Assembly: GCF_001429065.1 (NCBI RefSeq)
Contig: NZ_LMIB01000015.1
Span: forward strand, 86,905 to 150,904
From: Sphingomonas sp. Root710
GTDB taxonomy: Bacteria > Pseudomonadota > Alphaproteobacteria > Sphingomonadales > Sphingomonadaceae
DNA: 64,000 bases
Direction: 5' to 3'
The notes under the pieces are model-generated. The model had not been told where the DNA came from, ran no database searches, and worked only from the letters and a program-made list of their open reading frames with translations. Position 1 is the first letter of the stretch. Every line of letters starts with the position of its first letter. The position numbers and the translations under genes are program-made. Shown in pieces: positions 15,858 through 24,784 of the stretch.

Positions 15858-16909
15858 TAACCGATCGTCCTTCGCGTTTTGGTGAGCTCGAGCAAGCCTT
15901 CGGGCTCCGACATAAACCAGGCGTAGCTTCCCCAGGCCAGCGTCCCGATAGTCGACCGGAAAGGTGCCGCGCTGCGGTCGAGATAGGCTGTGACAAACGC
16001 TACATGAGCCGGGGGGAAGCCGGCTTCGGCGACAAGCTGCCGGAGTGCCTCCATACGGCGCTCGCTTACAGGTCCATCCGTCGCGACCACCTCGACGAAG
16101 ACGAGAAGCGGATCAGCAGGCCCAAGATCGACGAGGATGATGTCGGGCAGATTCTGGTCGGCTTTGACGTTGAGGCCTATCGCCTTAGCGCGTGCCTCGT
16201 CCAGCGTTGTGACTTTCTCCGCGCTGTCGCTGGTGGCGATGACGACGGGCTGGGCTAGGAAGCGCGGCGCGAAGTCCTCGATGATGGCTTTCGTAATGTT
16301 GGCACTTGGCCCCGGCCGCATCCGGCGCGTTTCGCCGTTCGGGAAGGTAATCAGGACGTCGTCGTTCCCGGTTGTAGCGCCCTGTAGGGTCAGCGCGATG
16401 CGCGCTAAAGTGCCAGGCGACAAGGCGGAGCTACGCCAGGCTGTGATAGCTGCCGCGAGCGCCTCGCCCTCTAGCGAAGGATCGAACAATGCGGCGAAGC
16501 CGGAGGAGAGAACGTAACGGGGCTTGTTCGCCGTGATCGTCACATTGGGGTCGGCAATGACCGCACCGAGCGGAACGAGGGTCTCGCGCAGGACGTCGTC
16601 GCGAATTGTCTCTCGGCTGTTGTCCTGATACCATCGGGTCGTACCTACGGCTTGGCCCCTCCCTCGCATTGCCTTCGCGAAAGCCTCCCGGTCTTTGCCG
16701 CTGGTAAGTGCCGCCTGCTCTTCGGTCATCCGGTAGATTGGCTTCGGCTGTAGGACTTCGGTACCGCCTTCGACCGCGTTGATGTAAAGCGCAACAAAGA
16801 TGGTGGCCGCCGCCGCCGGACTTATGGCGTATGTTCGGCGCGGGATGCCGTTCGGGAAGATTTCTGGTAGCCGGGTCCGAATCTGGTCACGGGTCAGAAG
16901 GTCAGGCAT
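15857..16909 (-). CDS. BsuBI/PstI-type restriction endonuclease
   Basis: About 350 residues. The C-terminal catalytic domain has LPDIILVDLGPADPLLVFVE followed by VVATDGPVSERRMEAL and the AHVAFVTAYLDR strand. This is the PD-(D/E)xK arrangement of the BsuBI/PstI family, whose characterised members cut CTGCAG. The N-terminal half corresponds to the family's winged-helix domain. It directly follows the adenine methyltransferase. ATG 16909 is chosen; a TTG at 16918 that overlaps the methyltransferase stop is an alternative. Recognition of CTGCAG is an inference from family only. Confidence 0.85.
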   Translation of the reverse strand: MPDLLTRDQIRTRLPEIFPNGIPRRTYAISPAAAATIFVALYINAVEGGTEVLQPKPIYRMTEEQAALTSGKDREAFAKAMRGRGQAVGTTRWYQDNSRETIRDDVLRETLVPLGAVIADPNVTITANKPRYVLSSGFAALFDPSLEGEALAAAITAWRSSALSPGTLARIALTLQGATTGNDDVLITFPNGETRRMRPGPSANITKAIIEDFAPRFLAQPVVIATSDSAEKVTTLDEARAKAIGLNVKADQNLPDIILVDLGPADPLLVFVEVVATDGPVSERRMEALRQLVAEAGFPPAHVAFVTAYLDRSAAPFRSTIGTLAWGSYAWFMSEPEGLLELTKTRRTIG

Positions 16910-16914
16910 CTCGG

Positions 16915-18714
16915 TCAAACGCGGGCCTGCTTGTAGAGTGCGACGATCGCCGCTTCGATGTGATCGCGATCGGCACCGCGCGCTACGAGCCGTTCAACCG
17001 CCGTCATCTCCGCAGCGGTGGGCAAAGGCAAAGCTTCAAGCTCGAAGGCTGAGACGGCGACGCTGCCATTGATGCAGCGGAAAAGCTGATCGGCGGCCGC
17101 GCTGTTCAGAAAGGCCGCGACAACGGCTGGCGAAACCTTCGGCGACGCGATAGGCCGGACCATATTCAGATGATTCTCGACCACCACGCCGCCTTCTGCA
17201 TTGATGAAGGCTTGCGGAAGCTCGGCCGCGATGAGCCGGCGTGGTTGTTCCTTAGCGGTCGTGCGGTGAACTAGAACGCAGGCTTGGTCGACGACTAGCC
17301 AGGCGTCGCCGCGCTCGATTTTGAAATAGGGGGCGTGTCCCCGTCGCTCGGCGCGATGTATGAAACGTCCGTCCGTTGTGACCGCCTCTGCCCAGATGAG
17401 GGGGCGCGTCTGCTTACTTGGGCGGTCCTTCAACTGAGACTTGAACCGATTCCAGACCAAGGGGCCGGTCGAGACTTGATAACCCCAATCGGCTAGGCGA
17501 CAAGCCATGCGCTCGGCGGTGGCAATGAGCTTCGCTTGATGCGGTTCGCGCGGTGCCAGCCACGGATCCGAGGCGGTCGCCGGCAGGGCGACCGTGCCGT
17601 TGCGAACGAGACGGGTTTCCGCATCATCCGTGAGTTGCAAGTAGTGAACTTGGAAGCGGCTCGCGTTCTGGCCACGCCGGTAGACGGCCAGCAACGTCTC
17701 CTGAAGTACATCCTCGAAGACGCCGCTGCGCGCCTGGACGAAGTCCACCGCGACAGGCGGAGCCTCTAGCGCAAGCATTGACCGGAGCGCCGAGAAATAT
17801 TGGCCGCCGAGAAAGCTCGTCGGGGTCAAATAGGCTATTACGCCGTTGGGTTTAGCCCAGCGCACAGCAATATCGGTGAAGACGCCGTAGAGGTTCGCGT
17901 GGCCGTAAAGGCTGCGTGCGAACCGCGCCCGCTGATCGGGCGTCAGCGTCAGCCGGCCGTAGGGAGGGTTGCCTACGACCAGACCGTAGTCTTCGGTGGG
18001 GGCCTCCTCAATCGTGTCGGCGACGTGGACAACGATCGGCACGGGCCGGCGCGCACGCGCAGCGAGGTCAGCCAGTTCGATTTCGACGGCCGCCTGGCCG
18101 AACCAAGCGGCGTAGGGGTCCAGTTCGAACCCCTTAAGCCGTGTGCCAATCTGCGCGAGAGCGAACACCGGGTCGACGCTCGCTAGGGCCATCCGCATGC
18201 GACGCGCTGCCGGCACGAGGAACGCGCCGCCGCCGCTGGCCGGGTCCAGGATCGAAGCCGTGCGCCAGTCGACGCCATGTTCCCCGGCAAGGTCTAGTAG
18301 ACGCTCGGCAAGAGCCGGTGGCGTATAGAACGCGCCGAGCGCGCTGCGCTCGCGGCTGTCGAGCAAGGTCGTGTATAGGCTGGTGAGTTGGAAGAGCGCC
18401 TCAGCTGGGGGCAAGGGCACAGCTTCCCTGCCGAGCGCCTCGGCCAACTGCTGTACAGCTAAGTCGAGTCTGCCATAGGGCTTGCTGAACGGGTCGCTGA
18501 ACCTTGCCGTTGGGTAGGCATGGTTGCGATAGGATTCCATCGCCCGCTGCGTGAACAGCGCGGCCAGATCGCGTCGCATCGGCTCGGGGAGGGTCGCGGC
18601 CCAGGCGCGAGCCAACTGTCGCGTTCGGGCGAGTTCGTATCGGCTCGCTTTAATGTTGGTGACAGGGGAAGGGTGCGGCGCGGCCGTAAGACGGAGTTTC
18701 ACGTGGTCACACAA
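16915..18714 (-). CDS. N6-adenine DNA methyltransferase (Eco57I/M.PstI-like)
   Basis: About 600 residues. SAM motif I ILDPASGGGAFLVPAARR lies near residue 157 and the catalytic motif NPPYGRLT near residue 246, giving a gamma-class adenine methyltransferase with motif order I...IV. Its C-terminal part (target recognition) includes VVENHLNMVRPIASPKVSPA. It would protect host DNA from the adjacent BsuBI/PstI-type nuclease. The start is uncertain: TTG 18714 or GTG 18702, with no convincing ribosome site. It heads the four-gene unit. Confidence 0.87.
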   Translation of the reverse strand: MCDHVKLRLTAAPHPSPVTNIKASRYELARTRQLARAWAATLPEPMRRDLAALFTQRAMESYRNHAYPTARFSDPFSKPYGRLDLAVQQLAEALGREAVPLPPAEALFQLTSLYTTLLDSRERSALGAFYTPPALAERLLDLAGEHGVDWRTASILDPASGGGAFLVPAARRMRMALASVDPVFALAQIGTRLKGFELDPYAAWFGQAAVEIELADLAARARRPVPIVVHVADTIEEAPTEDYGLVVGNPPYGRLTLTPDQRARFARSLYGHANLYGVFTDIAVRWAKPNGVIAYLTPTSFLGGQYFSALRSMLALEAPPVAVDFVQARSGVFEDVLQETLLAVYRRGQNASRFQVHYLQLTDDAETRLVRNGTVALPATASDPWLAPREPHQAKLIATAERMACRLADWGYQVSTGPLVWNRFKSQLKDRPSKQTRPLIWAEAVTTDGRFIHRAERRGHAPYFKIERGDAWLVVDQACVLVHRTTAKEQPRRLIAAELPQAFINAEGGVVVENHLNMVRPIASPKVSPAVVAAFLNSAAADQLFRCINGSVAVSAFELEALPLPTAAEMTAVERLVARGADRDHIEAAIVALYKQARV

Positions 18715-19095
18715 GGACGCGCGGGCTGTCTAGGCATTGATTGCACATCGTCGAGCGGGTGGGACCTACGAGCATTGTCTTCTATCTCCAGTAGGTTGCG
18801 AGAGTCGCTCGATTTCAGTCCAATGGACAACGAAAATTCTGCCGACCGACTGTATGTCACGACCGGGTTTGAAGAGTCCATATCCGTTCGCAATGGGTTA
18901 TAGCGGAGTAGATGCGGAATAACCGGTTGGCCGGACCCTGCCGTTCGATAAGCCGCGATGTAACGGCAGAAATGTCCCAAAGTCGGACATTTCTCGTCCC
19001 GCATTTAAGTTGGTAAATGAACAGCGGCTTTCAGGTACGGCGAGCGAGCGCTGAAGGCCTGGAAGTAAGGCAAATATCGAACGTCTCGGACAACC
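18715..19095. other. Non-coding stretch upstream of the restriction-modification unit
   Basis: About 380 bases with lower GC than the flanks. It must contain the promoter of the methyltransferase unit, but no convincing -35/-10 pair stands out. The one clear element is the inverted repeat at 18969-18993. Short frames in it lack ribosome sites. Confidence 0.5.
18969..18993. repeat. Perfect 9-bp inverted repeat
   Basis: GAAATGTCC (18969-18977), 7-nt loop CAAAGTC, GGACATTTC (18985-18993). It could be a regulator operator or an RNA hairpin. It lies about 255 bp upstream of the methyltransferase start. Confidence 0.7.
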
Positions 19096-19329
19096 CTAAC
19101 GCAACGCTAACCCACCGCAATCTCCCATCGGAAACACGATAGCCAACGCCTCCGCCAAAGCCCTGGGCTCCAGCGGCAACGAAAGCTCGGTGATCTCGCC
19201 GTCGAGCGCGATCTCGATCGTGCTGATATTTCCCTGGCACGCCCGCCAACTCGCATTCGCCGAAGGTGAAGTCGTTACTCGCTGGACGCGGCCGATAAGG
19301 GCGCGGAGGGCGAACCCGATTAAATACAT
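19096..19329 (-). CDS. Small hypothetical protein
   Basis: 77-residue frame from ATG 19329. The middle reads RVQRVTTSPSANASWRACQG and GNISTIEIALDGEITELSLP, which has the even composition of real coding sequence. No domain recognised and no signal peptide. It is divergent from the receiver gene. Function unknown; the upstream extension of the frame overlaps the receiver gene and is not used. Confidence 0.4.
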   Translation of the reverse strand: MYLIGFALRALIGRVQRVTTSPSANASWRACQGNISTIEIALDGEITELSLPLEPRALAEALAIVFPMGDCGGLALR

Positions 19330-19423
19330 CCGACCTGCATCAGTAACTCTACCAATCCCGCACCACCCCCCTGCGTGCGTAGGAAGAAGCGAGTTCCAGC
19401 ATCGGGATGAGGCAAAGGCGAAT

Positions 19424-19825
19424 ATGACGGCGAAAAATAAGGCTCGTCTTCTGCTGATCGAGGACGATGCGGGGGTGCGGCGTTCCTTGCAGTTGCTTCT
19501 CCATGGCGAACGGTTCGAGGTCCATGCCTTCTCTTCCGCCGGGCCTGCGCTGGCGGAGATGGCGTTCTGGCAGCCCACGCATGCGGTGATCGACTATTGC
19601 CTGCCCGATGGCGACGGCGTCGAAGCGCTGCGCGCGCTGCGCGCAAATGGCTGGAACGGGACGGCAATCCTGATCACCGCGTTCGATACCCGGGATGTGC
19701 GGAAGGCCGCGGCCGACGCCGGATTCTCGGCGGTGCTTTCGAAGCCCTTCGCCGATTCCAGGCTGGTCGAAACGCTGCGGCGGGGTCAGGCGGCTATGGC
19801 CAGCGCGCCTTCGGCGACATTATAG
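19424..19825 (+). CDS. Receiver-only response regulator
   Basis: 133 residues consisting of a single receiver domain. The acidic pair is in LLLIEDDAG, the phosphoacceptor is Asp57 in VIDYCLPDGDG, and the switch Thr and Lys are in LITAFDT and LSKPF. There is no output domain. It sits 97 nt upstream of fixL in the same direction, so it may take phosphate from FixL or modulate the FixL-FixJ relay. Another kinase partner elsewhere is possible. Confidence 0.85.
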   Translation: MTAKNKARLLLIEDDAGVRRSLQLLLHGERFEVHAFSSAGPALAEMAFWQPTHAVIDYCLPDGDGVEALRALRANGWNGTAILITAFDTRDVRKAAADAGFSAVLSKPFADSRLVETLRRGQAAMASAPSATL

Positions 19826-19922
19826 ACGTGGGTTAAAGGAAAAGGACGAGTCGGCCGTGTCTGGCCGCGCTCCGCCTTCTGGAGACCCAGCGGATGGAAA
19901 ACGCCCTGGCGTTGCCTGACGA

Positions 19923-21788
19923 ATGATGTTTTCAAGATCGGCGCTCCTCCGGCTGGCCGCCTATGGCCTGGCGATCGGGTCGGTATCGCTGGCTTTCGCG
20001 CTGCGGACCGTTGTGGACGGCCCGCTCCAGGCCAGCGGTCCTTATCTGCCGTTCATCCTTGCCATCCTCGTCACCGGTGTCGCCGCCGGGCCGGGGCCTG
20101 CCATCGCGGCGACGGTGCTGGCGATCGCCTGCCTCGGCTGGCAAGGCTGGACCGGCGGACCGGACGGGCTCGCCGGGCTGGCCTTCCTGGTCATAGCCGG
20201 GCTGATCATCCTGATCGCCTATTATGTCATGGGCCTGCGCAGCCGGTCGCGCGAAAGCGAACAGGCGGCGCGTCAACGCGCAGCCGACGCCGACCAGCTT
20301 GCCGACGAGCTCAACCTGCTGATCGACGGCGCGGCCGGCTATGCCATCTACATGCTCGATCCCCAAGGCCGGGTGACCATCTGGAACAAGGCCGCCGAAC
20401 GGCTGGTGGGGTGGAAGGAAGGCGATGTCATCGGGCAGCCCTGCTCCGTCTTCTATGCCGAACAGGCGATCGCCGAGGGGAAGCCCGCGCTCGACCTTCG
20501 ACGCGCGCGGGACGAGGGCCGGTTTGAGGAGGAGGACTGGCGCGTTCGCAAGAGCGGCTCCGAATTCCTGGCGCATGTGACCATGACGGCGCTGTATGAC
20601 GATGCGGGCGCTCTGCGCGGTTTCGGAACGGTGGTGCGCGACATCACCGAGCAACGCGCCACCGAACGGCGGCTGGAGGCGAGCGCGCGGCAGTTCCGGT
20701 CGATCCTGGCGACCGTGCCCGACGCGATGATCGTGATCAACGACACGGGCGAGATCCTGTCCTTCAGCGCGGCCGCCGAGCGGCTGTTCGGGCTGGCCGA
20801 GGCCGATGTCGTCGGCAGCAACGTCAGCCGGCTGATGCCCGCGCCCTATGCTCAGAAACATGACGCTTTCATCGAACGCTATCTTTCGACCGGCGAGAAG
20901 CGGATCATCGGCATCGGCCGCACCGTCATCGGCCAGCGCGGCGACGGCACCACCTTTCCGATGGAACTGGCGGTCGGCGAGGCGATCACCGGGGGAGAGA
21001 GGGTGTTCACCGGCTTCATCCGCGACCTGACCGAGAAGCAGGCGACCGACGACCGCATCGAGGAGTTGCGGTCGGGCCTGGTCCACGCGGCGCGGGTCAG
21101 CGCGATGGGGACGATGGCGTCCACCCTGGCGCATGAGTTGAACCAGCCGATCACCGCCGTCGTGAACTATGTCCGCGGCGTCCAGAACCTGATGCGCGAA
21201 GACGATCCCGAAGACCGGCCGATGATCGAGGAAGCCCTCGACGGCGCCGCCAGCGAAGCGCTTCGCGCCGGTGGCATCGTCCGCCGCCTGCGCGAATTCG
21301 TCGCCAGGGGCGAGGTCGAGAAGAGCGTCGAGCGCCTGTCCGACCTGATCGACGAGGCGTCCAAGCTGGCGCTGATCGGCGCGCGCGAGAAGGGAATCGA
21401 AACCCGCGTCGACCTGGACCCGGCGGCCATGCTGGTGCTGGTCGACAAGGTCCAGACCCAGCAGGTCCTGATCAACCTGATCCGCAACGCGATCGAGGCA
21501 ATGGGCGAGTCGCCCGTCCGCCGCCTGACGATCGCGAGTGCGGCCGAGGACGACGGCTTCGTGCGGATGACGGTGGCCGATACCGGCCCCGGAATCGCGC
21601 CGGAGATTGCGGAAAACCTGTTTCGGGCCTTTAACAGCACCAAGGCCGGAGGAATGGGCCTTGGCCTTTCGATCTGCCGGACCATCGTGGAAGCCAATGG
21701 CGGGCGGATCTGGGCGGAGCCGGTGGAAGGCGGCGGCACCGCCTTTCACTTCACATTGGTCCGCGCGGACATGGAGACTGTCGAATGA
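19923..21788 (+). CDS. fixL: Oxygen-sensor histidine kinase FixL
   Basis: 621 residues. An N-terminal membrane region with three or four helices (residues about 8-105) is followed by PAS1 (about 132-240), haem-PAS2 (about 255-375), HisKA with the phosphoacceptor His404 in LAHELNQPI, and the HATPase ([21 protein letters not shown]). PAS2 carries KHDAFIERY with His313 at the proximal haem-ligand position and IIGIGRTV with Arg333 exactly 20 residues later, as in Bradyrhizobium FixL (His200/Arg220). Oxygen binding to the haem is therefore expected to switch the kinase off. It overlaps fixJ by 4 nt. Confidence 0.93.
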   Translation: MMFSRSALLRLAAYGLAIGSVSLAFALRTVVDGPLQASGPYLPFILAILVTGVAAGPGPAIAATVLAIACLGWQGWTGGPDGLAGLAFLVIAGLIILIAYYVMGLRSRSRESEQAARQRAADADQLADELNLLIDGAAGYAIYMLDPQGRVTIWNKAAERLVGWKEGDVIGQPCSVFYAEQAIAEGKPALDLRRARDEGRFEEEDWRVRKSGSEFLAHVTMTALYDDAGALRGFGTVVRDITEQRATERRLEASARQFRSILATVPDAMIVINDTGEILSFSAAAERLFGLAEADVVGSNVSRLMPAPYAQKHDAFIERYLSTGEKRIIGIGRTVIGQRGDGTTFPMELAVGEAITGGERVFTGFIRDLTEKQATDDRIEELRSGLVHAARVSAMGTMASTLAHELNQPITAVVNYVRGVQNLMREDDPEDRPMIEEALDGAASEALRAGGIVRRLREFVARGEVEKSVERLSDLIDEASKLALIGAREKGIETRVDLDPAAMLVLVDKVQTQQVLINLIRNAIEAMGESPVRRLTIASAAEDDGFVRMTVADTGPGIAPEIAENLFRAFNSTKAGGMGLGLSICRTIVEANGGRIWAEPVEGGGTAFHFTLVRADMETVE

Positions 21789-22408
21789 GTGACAAGCGCC
21801 TGATCCACATCATCGACGATGAGGAGAGCATCCGCCGGTCCGCGGGCTTCATGCTCAAGACATCGGGCTTCGCGGTCCGTACCTGGGAATCGGGCGTCGC
21901 CTTCCTGAAGGAGGTTCGCCATGCCGAAACCGGGTGCATCCTGCTCGACGTCCGCATGCCGGAGAAGGACGGGCTGGAGGTTCAGCAGGAACTCAACGAG
22001 CGCGGCGTCGGGATGCCGGTGATCGTGCTGACCGGCCATGGCGACGTCGGCATCGCGGTCAAGGCGATGAAGGCCGGCGCGGTCGACTTCCTGGAAAAGC
22101 CGTTCGAGGCCGCCGCGCTGCTGGAAGCGATCGAACGGGCCTTCGAACGGCTCGAGGCGAAGCATGACGCGGCGGCGCGCGCGGCCGAAGCCGATATTGC
22201 CCTCGGCGCGCTCACCGCGCGCGAGCGCGAGGTGCTCGAGGGGCTTGCCCAGGGTTATCCCAACAAGACCATCGCCTATGATCTGGGCATTTCGTCGCGG
22301 ACCGTGGAGGTGCATCGCGCCAACATCATGACCAAGCTGCACGCGCGCAGCCTGTCCGAAGCGCTGCGGATCGCGTTCGCCGCCGGCATGGGCGAAGGCA
22401 AGGACTGA
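21785..22408 (+). CDS. fixJ: Response regulator FixJ
   Basis: 207 residues: receiver (phosphoacceptor Asp55 in [15 protein letters not shown] loop) plus a LuxR-type helix-turn-helix ([28 protein letters not shown]). It is the partner of the overlapping fixL and should activate transcription when oxygen is low. The recurring 17-bp motif in the following 25 kb is its likely binding site. Confidence 0.95.
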   Translation: MSDKRLIHIIDDEESIRRSAGFMLKTSGFAVRTWESGVAFLKEVRHAETGCILLDVRMPEKDGLEVQQELNERGVGMPVIVLTGHGDVGIAVKAMKAGAVDFLEKPFEAAALLEAIERAFERLEAKHDAAARAAEADIALGALTAREREVLEGLAQGYPNKTIAYDLGISSRTVEVHRANIMTKLHARSLSEALRIAFAAGMGEGKD

Positions 22409-22414
22409 CACCCG

Positions 22415-23905
22415 TTACTGGAGCGTATAGCCCGAACTACGCTCCGAAAGCGTTCGCGCGAAGGCGAGGCCCGCCTCCGAATGCGCGTGGATGCGGTACA
22501 GCGCATCCCCCGCGCGCGCCGGCTCGCCGACCTTCCTGAACAGGTCGATCCCCGCGCCCTTGTCCATCGGCGCGCCCGCCAGCCGCGCGATGCGGGCGAT
22601 GAGATGACAGTCGATCGCGGTGACCACGCCGTCCTTCCAGGCAGGCGCTTCCCACGCGAAATGGCCGAGCTGGGGCTGCACCGGCTGGCGGCCCTGCGCG
22701 GCGATCAGCCGCTCCATCGCGGCGAGCGCCTCTCCCGATTCCAGCAGCGCCCGCGCCCGTGCGAAGCCCTGACCACCCGCGAGACCGGGATCGAAGTCGA
22801 GCACATGCCCGGCGAGCATCAAGGCCCGGTCGCGCAGGTCGCCGCACGCATTCTCCTCGTTGCGCAACACGCTCATCACGTCGCGCGCCTCGAGCACCGG
22901 CCCGATGCCCCGGCCGATCGGCTGCGCGCCGTCGGTCAGGATCACCTTCATGACGAGACCCAGCCGGCCGCCGACATATTCGAACAGCTTGCGCAGCCGG
23001 ATGGCCTCGCTCTGCGAACGCACCTTGGCGGTGGGGCCGACCGGTATGTCGATCACCAGATGGGTCGAGCCCACCGCCAGCTTCTTCGAGAGGATCGACG
23101 CGACCATCTGATCGAACGTGTCGATGCGGAGCGGACGCTCGACCGAGATCAATATGTCGTCGGCCGGGGAAAGATTGACCCGCCCGCCCCAGGCGAGGAC
23201 CGCCTTCTCCGCCGCCGCGATCGCCTGCAACCGGTCCGGCGACAGATCGACATTGGCGAGCACCTCCATCGTGTCGGCCGTCCCCGACGGCGAGGTGATC
23301 GCGCGCGAGGATGTCTTGGGCATGGTCAGGCCATGCGCCGCGACGATCGGCACGACGATCATCGACGTCCGGTTGCCGGGGATACCGCCGATGCAATGCT
23401 TGTCGACGATCATCGGTATGTCCCAGCGCAGCCGGTTTCCCACCTCGGCCATGGCCCGGGTCAGCGACAGGGTCTCCTCGGTCGTCATGAAACCCGCGCA
23501 GGCGACCAGAAAGGCCGCTATCTCCATCGGCGAATATCGAAAGGCGGCGACGTCGCCGATGATCGCGCGGATTTCATGATCGACGAGGGTCTCGCTACCG
23601 ATCTTCCGGCGAACCGCCTCCAGGCTGTCGGGCGGCGTCGCCTGGGCGATGTCCACCATCGCGCCCTCGGGCAGGCCGAGCCGCCTGAACGCCTGTTCGC
23701 CGAGGCCGATCTCGTCAGCGCCCAGCAGGCCCGCGTCGTCGACTATCGCGAGCGTCGCTAGGATCTGCCGCGGCCCCTCGCCTATCTCGATCTTCCGCAA
23801 CGCCTGGAATTGCTCCGGACCATAGCCGTTGTTGCCGCGCGACAGGAACACCGTGTTTTCCGGGTGGGTGTCGACCGCGACCCTTCTGATCCTGAACTTG
23901 TGCAC
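22415..23905 (-). CDS. Thymidine/AMP phosphorylase family protein
   Basis: 496 residues of the long nucleoside-phosphorylase form that includes archaeal AMP phosphorylase and the putative proteobacterial thymidine phosphorylase. It phosphorolyses nucleosides or NMPs to base plus sugar phosphate. The phosphate-binding VDKHCIGGIPGNRTSMIVVP segment and the KTSSRAITSPSGTADTMEVL region are typical. An N-terminal extension of about 85 residues distinguishes it from E. coli DeoA. GTG start at 23905 with GAGGGG upstream. FixJ-like boxes lie 58 and 105 bp upstream. The PRPP synthetase at 49342 often accompanies this gene in low-oxygen clusters. Confidence 0.88.
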   Translation of the reverse strand: MHKFRIRRVAVDTHPENTVFLSRGNNGYGPEQFQALRKIEIGEGPRQILATLAIVDDAGLLGADEIGLGEQAFRRLGLPEGAMVDIAQATPPDSLEAVRRKIGSETLVDHEIRAIIGDVAAFRYSPMEIAAFLVACAGFMTTEETLSLTRAMAEVGNRLRWDIPMIVDKHCIGGIPGNRTSMIVVPIVAAHGLTMPKTSSRAITSPSGTADTMEVLANVDLSPDRLQAIAAAEKAVLAWGGRVNLSPADDILISVERPLRIDTFDQMVASILSKKLAVGSTHLVIDIPVGPTAKVRSQSEAIRLRKLFEYVGGRLGLVMKVILTDGAQPIGRGIGPVLEARDVMSVLRNEENACGDLRDRALMLAGHVLDFDPGLAGGQGFARARALLESGEALAAMERLIAAQGRQPVQPQLGHFAWEAPAWKDGVVTAIDCHLIARIARLAGAPMDKGAGIDLFRKVGEPARAGDALYRIHAHSEAGLAFARTLSERSSGYTLQ

Positions 23906-23962
23906 GAACGCCCCTCTGCAATGGAACAGCCATGCATGTCGTCGCGCCGCCGCTCAGGCGCC

Positions 23963-23979
23963 ATGCGTAACTTCCCCAA
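23963..23979 (+). promoter_or_regulatory. FixJ-like box (phosphorylase gene)
   Basis: ATGCGTAACTTCCCCAA, close to the local consensus ATRSGTAGNYTTCCCAA. It lies 58 bp upstream of the phosphorylase start, oriented as the other boxes are relative to their genes. Confidence 0.55.
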
Positions 23980-24009
23980 GCCGCAACGGCATCGGGAGCA
24001 TCGTGACCG

Positions 24010-24026
24010 ATAGGTAGACTTCCCAA
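24010..24026 (+). promoter_or_regulatory. FixJ-like box between divergent genes
   Basis: ATAGGTAGACTTCCCAA, an exact match to the local consensus. It is 86 bp from the oxidoreductase start at 24112 and 105 bp from the phosphorylase start, so either or both may be controlled. Confidence 0.6.
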
Positions 24027-24111
24027 TGGGCCGCCTGCCCGCCCGGATTTAGAGAGGCCGTCAATATTGCGGCAAACCGATCTGCGCGCTCGGTCCGTGA
24101 AGGAGGTTGCG

Positions 24112-24780
24112 ATGTCTTCGATCGACCGGCCCGTTCGCCACGCCGTCATCCTCGCCCATCCAGACGCCCACAGCTTCAATGCGGCGATTGCACAGACCTA
24201 TTGCGACACCGTGCGCGATCAGGGCCAGGAGTTCGTGCTGCGCGACCTCTACAGGATGGGCTTCGATCCGGTGCTTCGCGAAGAGGAACAGCCCGGGGCG
24301 CCCGGCTTCCACGTCTCCGCCGACGTCAGGGCGGAACTCGAGGCGCTGGAGGGCAGCGATATCTTCACTTTCATCTATCCGATCTGGTTCGGCATGCCGC
24401 CCGCCATATTGAAGGGCTATATCGACCGCGTCGTCGGCAGCGGCGTCACCGTCAGCCAGATCCGGAAGCGGCACGGCCAGGGTCTGCTCAGCGCGGCGCA
24501 TCTGCTGTGTATCACGACGTCCGGCGCACCCGAAGCCTGGCTCAACGAACAGGGCCAGGTTCAGGCGCTGCGCGAGATTTCGACCCGCTATCTCTTCCGC
24601 GCCTTTGCGATGAAGTCCGCCCGCACGATGCACATCGGCGGCATCGTCGAAGGCCTCGGCAAGCTGTTCGCCGATCGCCATCTGAACGACGTCCGCGAGG
24701 AAGCCCGCGCCGTCTGCGCCAGGCTCTATGCCGAACGCCGCGGCATGGCGCCGCTGCAGACGATCGGTGACGGTAGCTGA
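24112..24780 (+). CDS. Flavodoxin-fold NAD(P)H:quinone oxidoreductase
   Basis: 222 residues of the NQO1/KefF/MdaB fold. The N-terminal phosphate-binding LAHPDAHSFNAAIAQ and the FIYPIWFGMPPAILKGYIDR segment, which contacts FMN, are characteristic. Predicted to reduce quinones by two electrons. AAGGAGG lies 5-6 nt before the ATG. It is followed by a cytochrome c lipoprotein gene, which suggests a small electron-transfer pair made under low oxygen. Confidence 0.88.
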   Translation: MSSIDRPVRHAVILAHPDAHSFNAAIAQTYCDTVRDQGQEFVLRDLYRMGFDPVLREEEQPGAPGFHVSADVRAELEALEGSDIFTFIYPIWFGMPPAILKGYIDRVVGSGVTVSQIRKRHGQGLLSAAHLLCITTSGAPEAWLNEQGQVQALREISTRYLFRAFAMKSARTMHIGGIVEGLGKLFADRHLNDVREEARAVCARLYAERRGMAPLQTIGDGS

Positions 24781-24784
24781 AAAG

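Noticed and set aside
13837-18714. Possible prophage or integrated element in the tRNA-Arg region
   Set aside because: No integrase, no tRNA-derived direct repeat and no structural phage genes are visible; only the defence-like operon and HGGxSTG pair hint at mobility.
19932-21749. 605-codon minus-strand frame opposite fixL
   Set aside because: Antisense shadow; FixL domains and catalytic residues are unambiguous on the plus strand.
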